Source: CAZXCQ01 sp964639275
GTDB taxonomy: Bacteria; Desulfobacterota; DSM-4660; Desulfatiglandales; Desulfatiglandaceae
Direction of reading: 5' to 3'
Assembly (NCBI GenBank): GCA_964639275.1
Contig: CAZXCQ010000027.1
Location: 1 to 33,836 of the forward strand
DNA length: 33,836 bases
Part shown: positions 31,332 through 33,836 of the stretch, in pieces
Position numbering within the stretch: the stretch's first letter is position 1
How the letters are laid out: the number at the start of each line of letters is the position of its first letter
Made by a program: the position numbers and the translations under genes
Notes under the pieces: generated by a model
What the model was told of the DNA's origin: nothing
What the model saw: the letters and a program-made list of their open reading frames with translations, nothing else
Database searches by the model: none

Positions 31332-32000
31332 ATGGATGTTGGTGAGATGGTAAGACCGCACAGGAAATTGATAGAGGGGTTCAGAGACCTCCAGACAAGC
31401 ACGATCGGAAATGCATTGGATGACCTCAATATCCAGGGCGTGATACAAAACATCAAACCCCTTGCGCCGGGATTTGGATTCGTCGGTGGCGCTTTTACCG
31501 TCAAGGAGATCACGGGCGTACTGGGTACCTATACCCCCGAAGATTTCAGGCTGGGGCCAGTGATAGACAACGCGCAAGAAGGCGACGTAATCGTCATTGA
31601 CAATGCCGGACATCAGGTATCCACCTGGGGCGGCATAGCCTCGGTGGCCGCGCAGATGCGCGGGGTAGCCGGACTCGTAGTCGATGGCGGGGTACGTGAC
31701 TACGATGAGATCATCGAGACACGATTTCCCGTTTTTTCCCGACATCTGGTCCCCACTTCGGGAAAAACGAGGGTAAAGATTCAGGCTATCAATACCACGG
31801 TCAAGATCGATGGCATCCGGGTGAGGCCCGGGGACATCATCGTAGGAGACGGGACAGGTATTGTCTGCGTCCCCATAGAGGTCGCCCAAAAGGTCATGGA
31901 AATAACGCAGGAACTGGATCGACAGGATAACCAGGCCCTTGAGGAAATCCGTAACGGCCTTTCATTTACAGAAGCCCTCGGTAAATTCAAGAAGATCTGA
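31332..32000 (+). CDS. RraA-family / HMG-aldolase-like protein
   Basis: 222 residues from the ATG at 31332, with AAGGAGG upstream. The fold is that of RraA and 4-hydroxy-4-methyl-2-oxoglutarate aldolase. Metal and substrate residues are visible: WGGIASVAA near 99-107 and VVDGGVRDYDEI, with Arg122 and Asp123. Metal-dependent members cleave 4-hydroxy-2-oxo acids or decarboxylate oxaloacetate; members without the Arg/Asp pair are only RNase regulators. The pair is present, so an aldolase or decarboxylase role is likely. It lies between the oxidoreductase and the PanB-like gene. Confidence 0.85.
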   Translation: MDVGEMVRPHRKLIEGFRDLQTSTIGNALDDLNIQGVIQNIKPLAPGFGFVGGAFTVKEITGVLGTYTPEDFRLGPVIDNAQEGDVIVIDNAGHQVSTWGGIASVAAQMRGVAGLVVDGGVRDYDEIIETRFPVFSRHLVPTSGKTRVKIQAINTTVKIDGIRVRPGDIIVGDGTGIVCVPIEVAQKVMEITQELDRQDNQALEEIRNGLSFTEALGKFKKI

Positions 32001-32041
32001 GAGATCTTGTAACACTTTTTTCAAAATCAACACTTGGAAAA

Positions 32042-32070
32042 GGGAATGCGGGGTTTGAATCCCCATTCCC
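32042..32070 (+). other. Strong hairpin before the PanB-like gene
   Basis: GGGAAT (32042-32047) pairs with ATTCCC (32065-32070), and GGGG (32050-32053) with CCCC (32061-32064), with a two-base bulge and a 7-base loop TTTGAAT. It lies in the 113-base gap between the RraA-like and PanB-like genes. No T-run follows. It may be a processing or weak termination site. Confidence 0.55.
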
Positions 32071-32113
32071 CTGGTTTCAAAAGGGTAAAGTGGTACAAAA
32101 AAGGAGAAGTCAA

Positions 32114-32965
32114 ATGGACCGCAAAAAGGTGACCCCGCAAGAACTCCTGGCAATGAAACAGCAGGGCAGGAAGATCGTACGGGTTGTTTGTTATGACTAT
32201 CCCATGGCACTCCTCGCGGATCGCGCCGGGGTGGATTCCATACTCGTTGGGGATTCTTTGGGGATGGTTGTGTTAGGGATGAGCAACACGGTGTCTGTGA
32301 CCATGCAAGCGATGATTCATCACTGCAAGGCCGTGACCGCTGCGGTCAAACATGCCCTGGTGATTGGTGACCTCCCTTTCCTGTCTTATCAGCCCGGAAT
32401 ACGTGACGCCATATATCATGCCGGTCTCTTGATGAAAGAGGGGGGCGTGGATGCCGTCAAGCTGGAAGGGGGGCAGGAGTTTGCGTCCACCGTCAAGGCA
32501 ATTGTCGATGCAGGTATCCCTGTTGTCGGCCACATCGGACTCACCCCGCAGACGATCTCCAAGCTCGGAGGGTATAAGGTCCAGGGGGCTGATATTGCCA
32601 CTGCCCGGAAGATGATTGCGGATGCCAAAGCCCTTGAATCCGCAGGGGTCTTTATGCTAACGTTGGAGTGTGTGCCCGATCGTCTTGCCGAGCTTATTTG
32701 CAGGGAGCTTAGCATACCGGCCACCGGGATTGGCAGTGGGCCCAACACCGATGGACAGAGTTTGAATCTCTACGATATGGTAGGGCTCTTTGAGAAATTC
32801 ACTCCCAAGTTTGTAAAAAGATACGCAAACCTGTCACAAGATATACTGAATGCCATACAACAGTACAAAGAAGAAATAGAAAAGGGCATCTTCCCGGGAC
32901 CCGAACACAGTTTTCACATAAAGGACGAGGTGTTTGAGGCAGTGATAGGGGGCGAAAGGGGATAG
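32114..32965 (+). CDS. panB: PanB-like 3-methyl-2-oxobutanoate hydroxymethyltransferase
   Basis: 283 residues from the ATG at 32114 with AAGGAG upstream. TIM-barrel PanB family: the Mg-binding aspartates are in VGDSLGM and VIGDLPFLSY, substrate residues in AVKLEGG, then VVGHIGLTPQT, GGYKVQG and the catalytic Glu in LECVP. All key residues are kept, though GIGSGPNTDGQSLNLYDMVG differs from the usual GIGAG-DGQ-LV pattern. PanB adds or, in reverse, removes a hydroxymethyl group: 2-oxoisovalerate plus methylene-THF to ketopantoate. No panC or panD is adjacent; the neighbours are catabolic, so this copy may run in the cleavage direction or on a related 2-oxoacid. Confidence 0.85.
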   Translation: MDRKKVTPQELLAMKQQGRKIVRVVCYDYPMALLADRAGVDSILVGDSLGMVVLGMSNTVSVTMQAMIHHCKAVTAAVKHALVIGDLPFLSYQPGIRDAIYHAGLLMKEGGVDAVKLEGGQEFASTVKAIVDAGIPVVGHIGLTPQTISKLGGYKVQGADIATARKMIADAKALESAGVFMLTLECVPDRLAELICRELSIPATGIGSGPNTDGQSLNLYDMVGLFEKFTPKFVKRYANLSQDILNAIQQYKEEIEKGIFPGPEHSFHIKDEVFEAVIGGERG

Positions 32966-33035
32966 CTGGTCCAAAAAAGCGACCTTTTGCCTGGAGAAGA
33001 AAAAGGAAATCCAATGCGCGATGAAAGGAGATATT

Positions 33036-33785
33036 ATGAATCAATACACACTTATTCCTCTTCCGATGGGAAAGATTCTGTTAGACATGAGCATGATGAC
33101 GTATCGCAGGAATATGGGGCAACAGATTGAAATTCCCTACTTTGCGTGGTACGTCAAGGGCGCGGACAAGAATATCCTCATTGATACGGGCGTCGAAGCT
33201 GAGGAGGCCAACGCATTTCATTCACCGGACTCCCCTGTACGGTTCACCCGTATCCAGAGCTTTGAGGATGCCCTCACCTCCCAGGGATTAACGCCAGATG
33301 ATATCGACTTTATCATCCATACTCATTGCGGGTACGACCATATCGGGAATACCCGCAAATGCAAGAATGCAACGATCTTCTTGCAGGAAGAGGAGTGGAA
33401 GTTCGCCATGTCCCCTCACCCGGTGCTGCGAGAAATCTACCACCCTCACCTGCTGAGCGGGTGGCACCGCCTGCAACTGGTTAGAGGGGACGTGCCAAAT
33501 CTCTTTCCTGGAATAGATTTGATCTTTGCTCCCGGACATGGTCCAGGAGTTCAAGCAGTGGCAGTGAATACGAAAAAGGGGAAGGCAGTGATCAGTGGTT
33601 TCTGCTGTATCAAAGAAAACTTTGTTCCCCACGAAGAGATGAAGCCTTATTATCCGGTGACGCCTTCCGGAATCCACACCAATCCACTGCAGGCATTCGA
33701 GAGCATGGTAAGGGTCGCTGGCCTGGCTGATATTCTGATACCGCACCACGAACCATCCCTTTTGGATGTAAAAAGTATTCCCTAG
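33036..33785 (+). CDS. Metallo-beta-lactamase-fold protein with altered metal site
   Basis: 249 residues from the ATG at 33036, with AAAGGAG upstream. Overall similar to the lactonase (AHL-lactonase-like) branch of the MBL fold: NILIDTGVE (46-54), then HTHCGYDHIGN. The canonical HxHxDH motif is here H-C-G-Y-D-H (His97 to His102), so the second His is Gly99. His168 in PGHGPG and His in PHHEP are kept. The bridging Asp expected in the GD motif is Phe189 in ISGFCC. With two ligands replaced, a two-zinc centre is unlikely; a one-metal or non-canonical site is possible. Last gene of the island within the window. Confidence 0.82.
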   Translation: MNQYTLIPLPMGKILLDMSMMTYRRNMGQQIEIPYFAWYVKGADKNILIDTGVEAEEANAFHSPDSPVRFTRIQSFEDALTSQGLTPDDIDFIIHTHCGYDHIGNTRKCKNATIFLQEEEWKFAMSPHPVLREIYHPHLLSGWHRLQLVRGDVPNLFPGIDLIFAPGHGPGVQAVAVNTKKGKAVISGFCCIKENFVPHEEMKPYYPVTPSGIHTNPLQAFESMVRVAGLADILIPHHEPSLLDVKSIP

Positions 33786-33836
33786 TGCGCCGTCTCATAA
33801 GTCTTGTCCTTAATTTTGGCAATTTAATGGAACTGT

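Noticed and set aside
1..33836. CRISPR array, prophage, rRNA or full tRNA genes
   Set aside because: No regularly spaced repeats, phage structural genes, rRNA signatures or complete cloverleaf sequences were seen.

Overview
The window reads as a bacterial chromosome segment of mid GC content. The gene content suggests an anaerobic, amino-acid or peptide degrading bacterium, most likely of the former Deltaproteobacteria (Desulfobacterota). The reasons are a ferredoxin-linked 2-oxoacid oxidoreductase, a dehydrogenase/hydratase fusion in the archaeal-type domain order, an electron-transfer-flavoprotein remnant, a branched-chain amino-acid ABC importer and a peptide ABC importer close together. 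The taxon is inference from gene content; no rRNA or other marker gene is present.

Layout. 1-392 (minus) is the start of a zinc-ribbon class III nucleotide cyclase cut by the window edge, followed by about 900 bases without a convincing gene. 1295-3401 holds a membrane protein, a winged-helix regulator and a membrane-anchored alpha/beta hydrolase; a 109-bp element with an 8-bp target duplication sits exactly at the hydrolase stop codon. 3576-4206 (minus) is a vapBC toxin-antitoxin pair. 4472-8866 is a complete livKHMGF operon with a UUCG-loop terminator between livK and livH. 8894-10820 (minus) carries a flavin-oxidase-like protein, a cation diffusion facilitator and a methylmalonyl-CoA-epimerase-like VOC protein. 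Divergent from these is a 674-residue 3-hydroxyacyl-CoA dehydrogenase/enoyl-CoA hydratase fusion with an operator-like palindrome over its promoter, followed on the opposite strand by a broken etfA remnant.

The most unusual part is 13681-33785, all on the plus strand. It runs: GntR/FCD regulator, class III aminotransferase, M19 dipeptidase-like protein, amidohydrolase, a complete dipeptide-type ABC importer (binding protein, two permeases, two ATPases), an M20-like protein, a second M19-like protein, a truncated and frameshifted second amidohydrolase, a four-subunit 2-oxoacid:ferredoxin oxidoreductase, a RraA-type aldolase-like protein, a PanB-like hydroxymethyltransferase and a metallo-beta-lactamase-fold protein. 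It looks like a catabolic island: import an amide or peptide, hydrolyse it, transaminate a product, split a 2-oxoacid by an aldol-type step and oxidise the resulting 2-oxoacid to an acyl-CoA. One substrate class that fits is beta-amino-acid amides such as pantothenate or beta-alanyl peptides. That is a hypothesis only.

Several proteins here depart from the metal-ligand pattern of their families (M20-like, MBL-fold, VOC, and both M19 copies). The M19-amidohydrolase pair occurs twice, flanking the peptide importer, and the second copy is broken next to a partial copy of an inverted-repeat element. A full copy of that element splits the oxidoreductase operon.
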